DNA from: Bacteroidota bacterium
GTDB lineage: Bacteria; Bacteroidota; Bacteroidia; Chitinophagales; Chitinophagaceae
DNA length: 22,993 bases
Direction of reading: 5' to 3'
Assembly: GCA_023423285.1 (NCBI GenBank)
Contig: JAFAFV010000100.1
Span: forward strand, 1-22,993
The notes beneath the pieces are model-generated. The model worked only from the letters and a program-made list of their open reading frames with translations, had not been told where the DNA came from and did no database searches. Below, in pieces: positions 6,560 through 16,326 of this stretch. Position 1 is the stretch's first letter. Every line of letters begins with the position of its first letter. Position numbers and translations under genes: made by a program.

Positions 6560-9406
6560 TTACCGTGGTATCAAACTAACCGGTAATACCATTTCAATAA
6601 AAAACTTTTTATTTTTTGTTAATGGATCTGGCTTTAACAGGTAACCGCTTCGTACGCCAAGTGTTATGAGGTGCTGGTTCCACCAGTTTGTGTCAAACAA
6701 TAATTCTGCTCCGGCACTTATAAGGTCTTTTTTAAAAGAAGTCTTTACACCAGAAATCTGCGAATAATCGTAAAAAAGGTTTGCCCGCACCCTTTGCAGG
6801 TAAAAAAGATTAGCGAAACCCAGGTCTGGGTATGCCACGGGTAAATGATAATTAAAGCTCAATCCCCAAAGCCGCGCAGAATCTACAGCATTATAACCCC
6901 TGGCAAAGGGAAAGCGATTGCCAAACACCCGGTCTCTTTCCCCATCGTGTTGGTAAGCTCCTGTTACATAAAAACTGTGTGCTGCAAAAATGCCCGGTGT
7001 AAAAATGGTGCCACGGCCATATAGTTGCCAGCCATTGTAAAAGTTAAGTGTGTGCCGAAACTGAGTGCTGGCATTATAGCCCCACATAGGATATATATGC
7101 TGCCTGGCCCTCTGCACCTGCTGTGTCCATGAAAGCTGGTGTAATAAATATCCAAATTTAATCGTGCGAAATGTATCACGGTAAAAACCTTTGTTGAAGT
7201 CTGTACGGTAAAAATAAGTAGCACCCCAGTTAAAAGATTTTTGGGTTTGATTGCTGCTCCAGTTCAACGGAATGTTTATGCCGGCATAATTATCCCATTG
7301 GTTCCACAGCTTCAAATTATTGGCAACAGTAATATTTCTGTCAAAAGTATATTTTGAACCAACACTGATTAACGGGAAAAGTCCGCCATATATTAAAGAT
7401 CCTCCAACGGCGTGGCTGCCATCATTTTGATTGTACTGGTATTGCAGCACTGTTTCTACTGTGTTTAAAATATTATTACCATAAATGGAAAAATCAAAAA
7501 TGGGGTCATCGTAGTTGGGGCGCCAGCTATGAAAGTTGAAAGGCCTTGTAAGTTTTGCATAGCGTTTCAAAGGTAATGTTCTGGCGGGTGTGGCATCAAA
7601 AATACCAGATGTGTTGCTATGATTTGATGAAACAATACCTGCCTGTGAATTGGTAAAATGATTCTCATCTACCGTTTCCCAAATGCTTTCTTCAGCTTTT
7701 AATGATTGATGCTTATAACCGAAGGCCGTAAAAAAACTGTAATTGACGCGGCTAAAACCGGCATTGGGAAAATGATTAATCAAATGCGGTGATTTGAGTT
7801 GCTGAAGGTCGCCTGTTAATATATTCGTACAAAACACCTCATCTTTCAATCCCTGCGAAGCAGAAAAATAAACATTATCACCCTGCACACTTACATACCC
7901 AACCGTGTTGAATGAAGGCGACGTTATTTGTCGGATGGAATGATTTTCGAAATTGATCAGCCCGATAAAACTTTTCGCATTTTGCAGGCGGATTGCAGCA
8001 ATTACTTTTCCATCCCGCCAAAATTTAGGATCTGCAAAATAGCCGATGCTGTCAGCTGAAAAAGTATTTTCAATTTGTCCATTTTCACTGTTGAGCAGTA
8101 ACAATGAGCTCTTGCCGCCTGGCGAAACTTGGGTGGCAACAATAGTTTTGCCGTCTTCTGAAATATCCGGGCTGAAATAATTGGTTTGATGTTGCAGCGT
8201 TCTTTGCGTATTGGTTTTTACGTCCAGCACTTTGATCACGCTGTAATTTTCCCATTGCCAGCGCGGGTGCGATTCAAAAGCTGCATATACCAGCCTGCCA
8301 TTGCGATAGCTGAATTGTTCATCAATACTTATGTCGCGAAAGCGCAGCCTTTGTTCGGTGTTATTATTTTTTATATAGAACGCAGGCCTTTGCGTATATG
8401 AATTTTTTAAATAAACAACGGAGTCAACAGACATTTGTTGCGGATAATAAATGTTAGAAACCAATGCCTGCTTCCTCGTATTAGATTGTGCCTTTGTTTT
8501 AGAAAGACTGATGCCCTGTAATGGGTAATTGGTATCTGGTAACTGGTGTTCTATATGTTGTTTATAAAAATCACGATAATAATCCAAAGCCTGGTTCGTA
8601 AAGTCTTTAAACCGCAGTCCTGAATATTTTTTCACGGCTCTTTGCATGGGATAAAACAAGCCTTTGAAAGCACTGGCGTCTTTGGTGACGTTTGCCCAAA
8701 ATTCTGGACCATATTTTTCATAGCCGTAATTTACCAGCAGGTACCCAAGTTCATAATGCCCCGGTACATAATCTTTTAATGAACCGTTGCGTAATTTCAT
8801 CCAGCTATAATTTTTTCCTGCCTGCCAAAGCACCGGATATGCTTTTAAAAAAGAGGGCATTCTGCCGCGACCTTGTGGAGAAAGAATGGTTTCCTGGTAC
8901 ACCGCATCGCCTTCAAAAAACCAGTTGGGAATGGAGGCGTTGATGGCAAGCGCATAGCCTTCTTCACCTAAAATATGGTGTATCACTTTGCTTGTGCCGT
9001 TGAAAAAATTATTGTATTGCTGAATGTGGCGGTATTCATGCACGGCAAGCTGCGCGGCCCAGTTTACAGTACCCAAACTAAAATTGTCTGATGGCGGCGT
9101 CATAAAGAATTCGCTGCGGTAAGGGCCAAGGCCTGCATAGCCGTTAGAAACTGCCGTGCGCGGTTGTAATACAATATTGATTTTTTGCAACCGGTTGCCC
9201 AGTGGCATCAAATTTTTAGCCGCCACGGAATGAACGATATGAGCAATTTGTTGGGCGACCGTGTCTGTTCCTTCGGGAAAAATAATACGTGCTGTATCAG
9301 TATTCAACTGCCACCACCGGGTAGAAAACCGGTTACCGCCAAATTCCTGCGCGTTAGCAGAAAGAAAACAACTTAGCAGAATAGTTATGCCAATAAAATA
9401 TTTCAC
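6560..9406 (-). CDS. Exported HExxH metalloprotease-like / propeller / Omp85-like barrel protein
   Basis: The 948-residue product begins with a Sec signal peptide (MKYFIGITILLSCFLSANAQ, cleavage near residue 19). Residues about 30-290 form a gluzincin-like domain: HEYRH at 123-127 is an HExxH zinc motif and NWFFEGDAVYQE supplies a probable third ligand, E165, as in peptidase-MA-like proteins. Residues about 310-590 contain repeated beta-strand blades (SPDISEDGKTIVATQ, ADPKFWRDGKVIAAI) like a TolB/WD40 propeller. From about residue 635 to the end, alternating aromatic beta strands suggest an outer-membrane barrel; RFPFARGYNAVDS (RGY at 836-838) and the terminal strand FFIEMVLPVSLIP resemble the C-terminal part of Omp85/BamA-family barrels. 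Related Bacteroidota proteins are usually labelled TolB-like. It is divergent from tamB across a 268-nt gap. Protease activity and barrel type are inferred. Confidence 0.82.
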   Translation of the reverse strand: MKYFIGITILLSCFLSANAQEFGGNRFSTRWWQLNTDTARIIFPEGTDTVAQQIAHIVHSVAAKNLMPLGNRLQKINIVLQPRTAVSNGYAGLGPYRSEFFMTPPSDNFSLGTVNWAAQLAVHEYRHIQQYNNFFNGTSKVIHHILGEEGYALAINASIPNWFFEGDAVYQETILSPQGRGRMPSFLKAYPVLWQAGKNYSWMKLRNGSLKDYVPGHYELGYLLVNYGYEKYGPEFWANVTKDASAFKGLFYPMQRAVKKYSGLRFKDFTNQALDYYRDFYKQHIEHQLPDTNYPLQGISLSKTKAQSNTRKQALVSNIYYPQQMSVDSVVYLKNSYTQRPAFYIKNNNTEQRLRFRDISIDEQFSYRNGRLVYAAFESHPRWQWENYSVIKVLDVKTNTQRTLQHQTNYFSPDISEDGKTIVATQVSPGGKSSLLLLNSENGQIENTFSADSIGYFADPKFWRDGKVIAAIRLQNAKSFIGLINFENHSIRQITSPSFNTVGYVSVQGDNVYFSASQGLKDEVFCTNILTGDLQQLKSPHLINHFPNAGFSRVNYSFFTAFGYKHQSLKAEESIWETVDENHFTNSQAGIVSSNHSNTSGIFDATPARTLPLKRYAKLTRPFNFHSWRPNYDDPIFDFSIYGNNILNTVETVLQYQYNQNDGSHAVGGSLIYGGLFPLISVGSKYTFDRNITVANNLKLWNQWDNYAGINIPLNWSSNQTQKSFNWGATYFYRTDFNKGFYRDTFRTIKFGYLLHQLSWTQQVQRARQHIYPMWGYNASTQFRHTLNFYNGWQLYGRGTIFTPGIFAAHSFYVTGAYQHDGERDRVFGNRFPFARGYNAVDSARLWGLSFNYHLPVAYPDLGFANLFYLQRVRANLFYDYSQISGVKTSFKKDLISAGAELLFDTNWWNQHLITLGVRSGYLLKPDPLTKNKKFFIEMVLPVSLIPR

Positions 9407-9674
9407 AAACAGCGGTTATATTTACAATATAAACTTAAATGATACGTTTGCCATACGTAAAACATCATTACATTAGCTTTTGATACAAGAATGTAAATGT
9501 ATTATTTATTATCATGTCAAAATATTTGATTTGAATACGAAATTACTGACCGTTACACCTGATTGTATTGGAATAAGGTTGGCACTTTTCTTCTGCTTTA
9601 CAGAACAGTGCGTGCAAATTTGCTTCAAGCAACTGAATAATTTACTTTTACAAATAATTTAATCTGAACAATCC
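9407..9674. other. Divergent intergenic region between the protease-barrel gene and tamB
   Basis: This AT-rich 268-nt gap contains the predicted tamB promoter at 9619-9650. A perfect TACGTTTG lies at 9443-9450 on the plus strand, but I find no TTG at a suitable distance upstream of it. I see no convincing TAnnTTTG on the minus strand for the 9406 gene. A short reading frame at 9480-9662 (plus) looks non-coding and ends at the TAA that closes the tamB frame. Confidence 0.5.
9619..9650 (+). promoter_or_regulatory. Predicted tamB promoter
   Basis: TTTG at 9619-9622 is a perfect -33 element. After a 20-nt spacer comes TACTTTTA at 9643-9650, which matches TAnnTTTG at seven of eight places. Transcription would begin near 9656, about 20 nt before the CTG proposed as the tamB start. 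The promoter position is therefore consistent with translation starting between 9663 and 9729. Confidence 0.5.
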
Positions 9675-12600
9675 CTGAAGAAATTCAAAAAAATATTACT
9701 CATCACGCTGGCCTCCCTGTTCTTACTGTTGGCTGCCGGGTGGTTTTTGATACAAACACCGCCTGTTCAAAACTGGATCATAGGAAAAGTATCAGGCAGG
9801 CTTTCCCGGGATCTGCAAACCAAAATAGAGATCAAACGGGTAGATTTTTCATTTTTCGATAAAATGCATTTGCTGGGCGTGCTGGTTGAAGACAGGCAAA
9901 GAGATACCATCCTCAGCGCGGGAGAAATGACTGTGAATATTACAGACTGGTTTTTCCTGAAAAGGAATATTGAACTGAAATACATCGGCCTAAAAAATGC
10001 CTACATCAACCTGCAAAGAGATGATTCGGTTTGGAGGCATCAGTTTCTGCTGGATTATTTTACTTCGCCTGCGGCTGAAAAGAAGCCCAAAAAAGACAAT
10101 GCCATCAGTATTGCTTTTAAAGAAGTAGACTTTCAAAACATTCACGTCAGGCAGCGTGACGCCTGGCTGGGGCAAGACATAACCATAGCGCTTTCATCTC
10201 TGCACACCAACCCCCGGAACGTGGATTTTAATAATAAGGTTATTGATATCAGTTCACTGCACATCAACAAACCGTTTTTCGCGCTTCGGGCATACAAAGG
10301 AGCAAAGCCACGCGATGCTGTTGAGAAGGTGATGCAGGTTGCTATAATAGATTCCACAAAGCCACAATGGAATAAGGATAACTGGAGCATTCAAGCCGGG
10401 CTTGTATCGCTTAGAGACGGAACATTTAAAAGCGACAATGACTCAAGGCCGTTAGACCCGCGTGCGTTTGACGCGCAGCATATTGAGTTTTCAAAGATAT
10501 ACGGCGACTTTAAGGATGTTGCATGGCGCAGAGATACCATTACGGCCCGCATTAACCTGAGTACGCACGAGCGAAGCGGTTTGGAAGTGAAGCATTTGAT
10601 CGCCAACGCGAAAGTTACACCGCAGGAAATGACTTTTAAAAACCTTGACATCCTTACCAATAACAGTTCATTGCGCAATTACTTTAGTATGCGGTTTGAA
10701 AAGTTTGCAGACATGAGCGATTTTATCAATAAAGTAAGAATGGACGGCGTGTTTGACCGATCGCAAATTAATAGTGATGACATTGCTTATTTTGCACCGG
10801 CTTTAAAAACCTGGAAGAAAAACATTACGCTTTCGGGCCGCATCTCCGGCCCGGTGGCTGCTCTTAATGGCAGGGGGCTTATCATCAATGCTGGGCCAAA
10901 TACTTCTTTCGTCGGAAATGCCTCGCTAAATGGTTTGCCTGATATTCAGAACACATTTTTAAATATTGCTGCCGCGCCGCTAAAAACTACTTTTACGGAT
11001 GCGGTGGCATTTGTACCTGAATTGAAAAAGATCACAAGTCCAAACCTTGCCAGCCTGCAGTATCTCCATTTCACAGGCAATTTTACTGGCTTTATCAAAG
11101 ATTTTGTAACCTCAGGTACTATTAATACAGCGTTGGGCAAAGTGGTGGCAGATGTAAATATGAAGTTGCCTGCCGGTAGAAATGCCATTTATTCTGGTAA
11201 TGTTTCCACGCCTGATTTTAACCTGGGCGCTTTGCTCAACGATAAAAGATTTGGGCATGTAAGCCTGAACGCCCGCTTAAAAGGCGCCGGCTTCGACCCG
11301 CAAAAAGGAAATATTGCCATTGAGTCAAAGATCAGGTATGCAGATTTTAATAATTACCGCTATCAGGATATTACGCTGGATGGTGAAGTGAACCGCAACG
11401 TGTTTGACGGTCATATCAAAAGTAACGATCCTAACGCAAGGCTTACGCTGAACGGCCTTGTTAATTACAGTAAAAACCTGCCCGTGTTCAACTTCCTGGC
11501 TGAAATAGACGCCTTGAATTTGAAAGAACTGAATTTTACAGGCACTGATCTTTCTATAAAAGGACGCATCAATGCTAACTTTACTGGCAAAAATATTGAT
11601 GACTTTTTAGGCAGTGCCAACATCAGCCAAGCTATAGTAATGAATAACGGTAAACCGCTATCTTTCGATTCGCTGTCATTAACATCGGTCATTATTGATG
11701 GAGAAAAACACCTTAATGTGCAGTCAAACGAATTTAGCGCCAGCCTTATAGGCCAGTTTAATATAAGTGACCTGCCCAATTCATTTAAATTATTTTTAAG
11801 CAGGTATTATCCCGCCTACATAAAGGCGCCGGCAAAAATGCCCGAAAACCAGGTGTTTTCATTTGACATCAGTACTGTTATTGTAGAAGATTATATGCAT
11901 CTTATAGACAGCAGTCTGTATGGCTTTAACAACAGCCACATCACGGGCAGCATCAATACCGTAACAAACGGCCTGTCGTTGAACGCCAATGTGCCCTGGT
12001 TTCAATACCAGCAATACAGTTTTTCTGATGCCGTTATAAAGGCCGAAGGCAATTATGAAAAACTGCAGGTAACCGGTCAAACCACCCATATCACTATAGG
12101 AGACAATCTTAATATTCCTTTGGCAACGTTTGATATTACTGCACAGAATGATGTTTCTAACGTAAAAATATTTTCAGGGGGCAATACCACAGTTGATCAG
12201 GCCCGGCTGAATGCTGTAGTTAAAACTTACCACGATGGTGTGAACATAACTTTTGAACCATCAAGTTTTGTACTGAACGGCAAAACCTGGCAAATAGATG
12301 AAAAAGGTGAATTAGAGTTCAGGAGAAATACTCCGGCGCATGGAATGTTATTTTTAAGAGAAGGCAATCAGGAAATTCGTATTCGTACGTTGCCCTCGGA
12401 TGTGGGAAGTTGGAACGATATAGCTATTGACATTCAAAACCTGATTTTGGGAGATGTAGCGCCGTACATTTTGCCCCGCAACCGGCTTGAAGGATTGGTG
12501 ACTGCCAGCGTGATGCTTGAAAACCCGGGTAAAAACATGCGGGTGATCTCGAACGATTTTATTGGACGGGCAATAAGATTTGACAATGATTCTCTGGGAG

Positions 12601-14600
12601 ATGTAACGGCAACATTTGTTTATGATGCGCTTACACGGGAGTTAATGGTAAATGGCAAAACCCTCAGCCCGGATCAGAAAAGCCTTGCTTTCAACATTCA
12701 CCTGTACCTGAAGGATAAAGAAAGCCAGCAAAAAAATGTGATTGCGTTGAACGCGAACCGGTTTGATCTGAAATACCTCAACCGCTTCCTAAATGTACTT
12801 TTCTCCGACGTGAGCGGCGATGTGACCGGCAATTTTGAAATACGCGGCCCACTTAACGCGTTGTATGTTGTGGGCAAAGGGCGGCTGCAAAATGCGGGAC
12901 TTAAAGTAAATTTTACACAATGCTATTACCAAATAGAAGACAGGGAAATAGAATTGCTGGAAGACAGGATCAACCTGGATAATATTGTATTGCGCGATAC
13001 GGTAACCGGCCATCCGGTTTATCTGATGGGCAGCATTATGCACAATGCGTTTGACGATATGTTTTTTGATATCACCGTCTCTACGCGTAAACCCGGCACG
13101 CGCGATGCCGGAAATAACCGCCCGGTACAGGTGTTGAGAACCACATACAATGATAACCGCCTGTTTTACGGAGATGTAAAAGCCACCGGATCGTTTGTAT
13201 TGCTTGGCCCGGCTGATAATACTTATATGAAGATTGATGCCATTGCATCGGATGAAGATGAAAGCGCGTTTACCATTGCTTCGGCTGACAGCCGCGCGGG
13301 CCAGATGCCCGAATGGCTGGTGGAAAGAAAATTTGGTGAGGCCATGGCAGACAGCATTTACAGGAGCGCTACGGCATCAAACATGATATACGAGCTTGAC
13401 GTAACAGCCAATCCCAAAGTGTTGATGAAGTTTGTAATGGATGATCTTACAGGTGATGAGATCAAAGGGCGTGGCTACGGAACTTTAAACGTAAGATCGG
13501 GCACGCGTGAACCACTGGCCATACGCGGGCGATTTGATATTGAAGAAGGCAGCTACAATTATACGTTTCAGTCATTTTTTAAACGGCCGTTTGAGATCAT
13601 CAAAGGGACCGAGAATTTTATTTCCTGGAACGGCGACCCAATGAATGCTACCATTAATTTTAATGCTCAATATAAGGCTGAACGCGTAAGTTTTGCACCG
13701 CTCGCCGCGGGATCAGATATTGACGCCAGCTATGCCAACACGCGTGAAAACGTGTTTGTAACCGCGCGGCTTTCGGGTAATTTATTCAAACCCGATTTTC
13801 AGTTTGGTATTGAACTGGACCCTAACAGCAGGTATAACAACGATTTTAATGTGGGCAACGCTTTGGCGCAGGTGCAGCGCAGGCCCGAAGAAGTAACCCG
13901 GCAGGTAACCTATCTTATCGTATTCAACAGTTTTGCACCGCCCGAAACAGGTGTAGCAAGCGCCGCTGGCGAATTTGGCAGTGCAGTGAACGAGTTGGGT
14001 TATAACACCATTTCAAGTTTATCAGGAATATTGTTCAACGAGATCAATAAAAAACTGAACAATGAACTGGCAAAACTATTAGGTGCAAAAGTAAGCGTGG
14101 TCTTCAGCGGCAGCGTTTATAACAGAAACATTCTTACATCAAGCACAGGCTTTAATATCAACCAGGCCAATTTAAGCGGTGCGCTGCGGGTGCCATTGTT
14201 CAACGACCGATTTGTAATTTCTTTGGGAAGTTCAATGGAAGTGCCTTTGCAATCATCGCTGCAGCAAACCGTGCAGTTTTTACCTGATGTAACGCTGGAA
14301 TGGCTGATCAACAACAGTGGAACCATTCGTGCAAATCTGTTTTACCGCGAGAGCCTTGATTTGATTACCAGCTCCAACACCGGAGCTGCCAAACTGCAAC
14401 GCACAGGTATGGGGCTTTCTTTTAGAAGAGAATTTGACAAGTTGGGAGAGTTGTTTACCAATGTTAGAAAACGAACGCTGCGTGAAATTCAATCAACAGA
14501 ACAGCGACCGCCTGTAGATTCGCTCAGGCGCGTTCCAACCACGCCAGACCCTGCGGTTGACCCCGAACCTTTGAAGCCACGGGTGGTGCCTAAAAACTAA
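9675..14600 (+). CDS. tamB: TamB-like translocation/assembly module protein (DUF490), probable CTG start
   Basis: This is about 1641 residues counted from CTG 9675. The N-terminus (L)KKFKKILLITLASLFLLLAAGWFLIQTPPVQNWI is the single uncleaved membrane anchor typical of TamB/AsmA-like proteins, and the following strand-rich body should form the periplasm-spanning hydrophobic groove that carries phospholipids or helps outer-membrane protein assembly. The C-terminal 450 or so residues (from about GRGYGTLNVRSGTREPLAIRGRFDIEEGSYNYTF through FNEINKKLNNELAKLLGAKVSVVFSG) are the TamB/DUF490 domain. The tail is proline-rich (PPVDSLRRVPTTPDPAVDPEPLKP). The frame is closed by TAA at 9660-9662, and the first ATG/GTG/TTG is TTG 9729, which would delete most of the anchor. 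CTG 9675 fits family alignment and promoter spacing. No TamA/TamL gene is adjacent, but the divergent neighbour encodes a barrel protein. Confidence 0.9.
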   Translation: MKKFKKILLITLASLFLLLAAGWFLIQTPPVQNWIIGKVSGRLSRDLQTKIEIKRVDFSFFDKMHLLGVLVEDRQRDTILSAGEMTVNITDWFFLKRNIELKYIGLKNAYINLQRDDSVWRHQFLLDYFTSPAAEKKPKKDNAISIAFKEVDFQNIHVRQRDAWLGQDITIALSSLHTNPRNVDFNNKVIDISSLHINKPFFALRAYKGAKPRDAVEKVMQVAIIDSTKPQWNKDNWSIQAGLVSLRDGTFKSDNDSRPLDPRAFDAQHIEFSKIYGDFKDVAWRRDTITARINLSTHERSGLEVKHLIANAKVTPQEMTFKNLDILTNNSSLRNYFSMRFEKFADMSDFINKVRMDGVFDRSQINSDDIAYFAPALKTWKKNITLSGRISGPVAALNGRGLIINAGPNTSFVGNASLNGLPDIQNTFLNIAAAPLKTTFTDAVAFVPELKKITSPNLASLQYLHFTGNFTGFIKDFVTSGTINTALGKVVADVNMKLPAGRNAIYSGNVSTPDFNLGALLNDKRFGHVSLNARLKGAGFDPQKGNIAIESKIRYADFNNYRYQDITLDGEVNRNVFDGHIKSNDPNARLTLNGLVNYSKNLPVFNFLAEIDALNLKELNFTGTDLSIKGRINANFTGKNIDDFLGSANISQAIVMNNGKPLSFDSLSLTSVIIDGEKHLNVQSNEFSASLIGQFNISDLPNSFKLFLSRYYPAYIKAPAKMPENQVFSFDISTVIVEDYMHLIDSSLYGFNNSHITGSINTVTNGLSLNANVPWFQYQQYSFSDAVIKAEGNYEKLQVTGQTTHITIGDNLNIPLATFDITAQNDVSNVKIFSGGNTTVDQARLNAVVKTYHDGVNITFEPSSFVLNGKTWQIDEKGELEFRRNTPAHGMLFLREGNQEIRIRTLPSDVGSWNDIAIDIQNLILGDVAPYILPRNRLEGLVTASVMLENPGKNMRVISNDFIGRAIRFDNDSLGDVTATFVYDALTRELMVNGKTLSPDQKSLAFNIHLYLKDKESQQKNVIALNANRFDLKYLNRFLNVLFSDVSGDVTGNFEIRGPLNALYVVGKGRLQNAGLKVNFTQCYYQIEDREIELLEDRINLDNIVLRDTVTGHPVYLMGSIMHNAFDDMFFDITVSTRKPGTRDAGNNRPVQVLRTTYNDNRLFYGDVKATGSFVLLGPADNTYMKIDAIASDEDESAFTIASADSRAGQMPEWLVERKFGEAMADSIYRSATASNMIYELDVTANPKVLMKFVMDDLTGDEIKGRGYGTLNVRSGTREPLAIRGRFDIEEGSYNYTFQSFFKRPFEIIKGTENFISWNGDPMNATINFNAQYKAERVSFAPLAAGSDIDASYANTRENVFVTARLSGNLFKPDFQFGIELDPNSRYNNDFNVGNALAQVQRRPEEVTRQVTYLIVFNSFAPPETGVASAAGEFGSAVNELGYNTISSLSGILFNEINKKLNNELAKLLGAKVSVVFSGSVYNRNILTSSTGFNINQANLSGALRVPLFNDRFVISLGSSMEVPLQSSLQQTVQFLPDVTLEWLINNSGTIRANLFYRESLDLITSSNTGAAKLQRTGMGLSFRREFDKLGELFTNVRKRTLREIQSTEQRPPVDSLRRVPTTPDPAVDPEPLKPRVVPKN

Positions 14601-14602
14601 CG

Positions 14603-14637
14603 TTGAAAACAGGCCTGCAGAGAAAAGTGTACATTTG
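14603..14637 (+). promoter_or_regulatory. Predicted promoter of the yggS-like gene
   Basis: TACATTTG at 14630-14637 is a perfect TAnnTTTG -7 element. TTG at 14603-14605 lies 24 nt upstream, slightly long for the -33 element. The start of transcription would be near 14643, about 20 nt before ATG 14664. This argues against the in-frame GTG at 14637 as the start codon, because it overlaps the -7 box. Confidence 0.5.
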
Positions 14638-14663
14638 TGTGCAGTAAAAAAGCAAGTGTTCAA

Positions 14664-15332
14664 ATGTCCGTTAATAAAGATAATTATCAGAAAATATTAT
14701 CACAACTACAGCCCGGTGGCGTAACGCTGGTGGCTGTATCAAAAATAAAACCCGTTTCAGATATTGAGGCTTTGCACGCCTTAGGGCAAAAAGATTTTGG
14801 CGAAAATTATGTGCAGGAACTTTTAGAAAAAGCCGAAGCCGCGCCACCAGACATACGATGGCATTTTATTGGCCATTTGCAAAGCAATAAGGTAAAATAC
14901 ATTGCGTCATTCATACACCTGATTCACGGGGTGGACAGTGAAAAACTGCTGAAGGAAATTAACAAGCAAGGCAGGAAAAATAGCCGTGTGATCAACTGCC
15001 TGCTGCAGGTGCACATTGCCCGGGAAGATACAAAATTTGGTTTTGATGCAGATGAGGTAACCGCTTTGATCAGTAAAATAACAGCCGGCGAATTATCACT
15101 AGACTATGTAAATATCTGCGGGTTGATGGGGATGGCATCCTTTAGTGATGACCAGCAAAAAATTAGGGCTGAATTTGAATTTCTGGCAACTTTATACAAA
15201 AATATGCAGGTATCTATGCCAACATTTAACACGCTGAGCATGGGTATGAGCGGCGATTACAAACTGGCTGTTGCATGCGGCAGTAACGTGGTGCGCATTG
15301 GCAGCCTGTTGTTTGGCGCCAGAATCAATTAA
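14664..15332 (+). CDS. YggS/PLPBP family pyridoxal phosphate homeostasis protein
   Basis: The 222-residue protein from ATG 14664 has the length and motifs of the YggS/PROSC family. K27 in TLVAVSKIKP is the lysine that binds pyridoxal 5'-phosphate as a Schiff base. FGENYVQELLEKA, WHFIGHLQSNKVK, LSMGMSGDYKLAVACGSNVVRIGSLLFGAR cover the rest of the PLP-binding TIM-barrel face, including the phosphate-binding SNVVRIGS loop. The family is not a known enzyme; it buffers PLP and influences vitamin B6 and amino-acid homeostasis in the cytoplasm. An in-frame GTG upstream (14637) is rejected because it lies in the promoter. The next gene starts 22 nt downstream. Confidence 0.95.
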   Translation: MSVNKDNYQKILSQLQPGGVTLVAVSKIKPVSDIEALHALGQKDFGENYVQELLEKAEAAPPDIRWHFIGHLQSNKVKYIASFIHLIHGVDSEKLLKEINKQGRKNSRVINCLLQVHIAREDTKFGFDADEVTALISKITAGELSLDYVNICGLMGMASFSDDQQKIRAEFEFLATLYKNMQVSMPTFNTLSMGMSGDYKLAVACGSNVVRIGSLLFGARIN

Positions 15333-15354
15333 ATTTAATATTCCAACGCTTCCG

Positions 15355-16305
15355 ATGAAAACCCGGTTTCTTTTAATTATATCAATACTGGTAATTACCT
15401 GCTCGTGCAAAAAAGTAATTACCCATTCTCCCGTAGTTAATCCTCCCGTAGGCCAAGAGGATACTTCTCAGCTAAAAAACTTTCATAAGAATATTACCGT
15501 TGTAAACTGGAACATTGAATGGTTTGGAAGTAGTGACATGTTTGAAGGGAACCTGGACGTTCAGGAAACAAACGCGGCAAAAATTTTAAAGTATTTAAAC
15601 GCTGATCTTTACGGCATTTGCGAAGTAGTAGATACGGCACGTTTTGGCCGTATGATACGCACGGGGATGGGAGATGAATTTCGGTATAAAATATCCTTTT
15701 ACCCAACTGCCGGGGGTGCGCAAAAACTGGCTTTTGTATACAACCGTCATATCTTTCGAAACGTATCGGTGCGGCCATTTTTGGGGTTAAGCGCCAATGC
15801 TTATAATTACTTCGCGCAGCGGTTCCCATTTTTATTGAAGGCGGATGTTGTGATAAATGAAAAGAGAAATGTGTTGCATTTCTTTTTGCTTCATGCAAAG
15901 GCCAATGCAGATAATGACAGCTATATTAGGCGGCTGAATGGATCTGTAGAAATGAAAGACAGCCTGGACAGGTATTACGGCAATCAGTATGTAATGATCA
16001 TTGGTGATTTCAACGACCATTTGAATGGAAGTATTGTTGCAGGAAAGCCTTCTCCTTATCAAAATTTTGTAAATGATGCCGGATACAATCCGATTACCTT
16101 GCCGTTGAATACAACAGGTTACCAGTCTACTATTTTTTATCCAAACTCTGTCATTGATCAGCAAATGATCAGCAGCAATATGAATAAATGGTATATCGCT
16201 TCTTCAGCAATGATCAGAACCGATGTAAGCCAGCCCGTGCCAGATTTTAATACGGCCAATACATCTGACCACTACCCGGTGTCTTCCATGTATAATATTA
16301 GATAA
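15355..16305 (+). CDS. Endonuclease/exonuclease/phosphatase-fold lipoprotein
   Basis: The 316-residue product starts at ATG 15355, just after a hydrophobic-signal-compatible start MKTRFLLIISILVITCSCKK. C18 (with SCKK) is the likely lipidated cysteine, and C16 is an alternative. The mature part carries the EEP-superfamily catalytic set: NWNIEWFG at 51-58, E90 in DLYGICEVVD (metal ligand), LLHAKA at 178-183, GDFND at 217-221 and SDHYPV at 304-309. All are in the expected order. The family hydrolyses phosphodiester or phosphomonoester bonds in nucleic acids, inositol phosphates or sphingomyelin. The substrate here cannot be deduced. The membrane-anchored form suggests action outside the cytoplasm. 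A good terminator follows. Confidence 0.87.
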   Translation: MKTRFLLIISILVITCSCKKVITHSPVVNPPVGQEDTSQLKNFHKNITVVNWNIEWFGSSDMFEGNLDVQETNAAKILKYLNADLYGICEVVDTARFGRMIRTGMGDEFRYKISFYPTAGGAQKLAFVYNRHIFRNVSVRPFLGLSANAYNYFAQRFPFLLKADVVINEKRNVLHFFLLHAKANADNDSYIRRLNGSVEMKDSLDRYYGNQYVMIIGDFNDHLNGSIVAGKPSPYQNFVNDAGYNPITLPLNTTGYQSTIFYPNSVIDQQMISSNMNKWYIASSAMIRTDVSQPVPDFNTANTSDHYPVSSMYNIR

Positions 16306-16326
16306 CGGTTTTTTTTAACAGCAGTT

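Noticed and set aside
6560..6586. TTACCG / CGGTAA inverted repeat at the end of the protease-barrel gene
   Set aside because: The stem overlaps the coding end and is not followed by a clear T run, so it does not make a convincing terminator.
9443..9450. TACGTTTG as a tamB promoter
   Set aside because: It matches TAnnTTTG but there is no TTG 17-24 nt upstream, and it would leave a leader of over 200 nt. The 9619-9650 pair is better.
9480..9662. 60-residue ORF upstream of tamB
   Set aside because: Its composition is Cys/Ile-rich without any motif, and it only reflects the AT-rich gap before the tamB frame.
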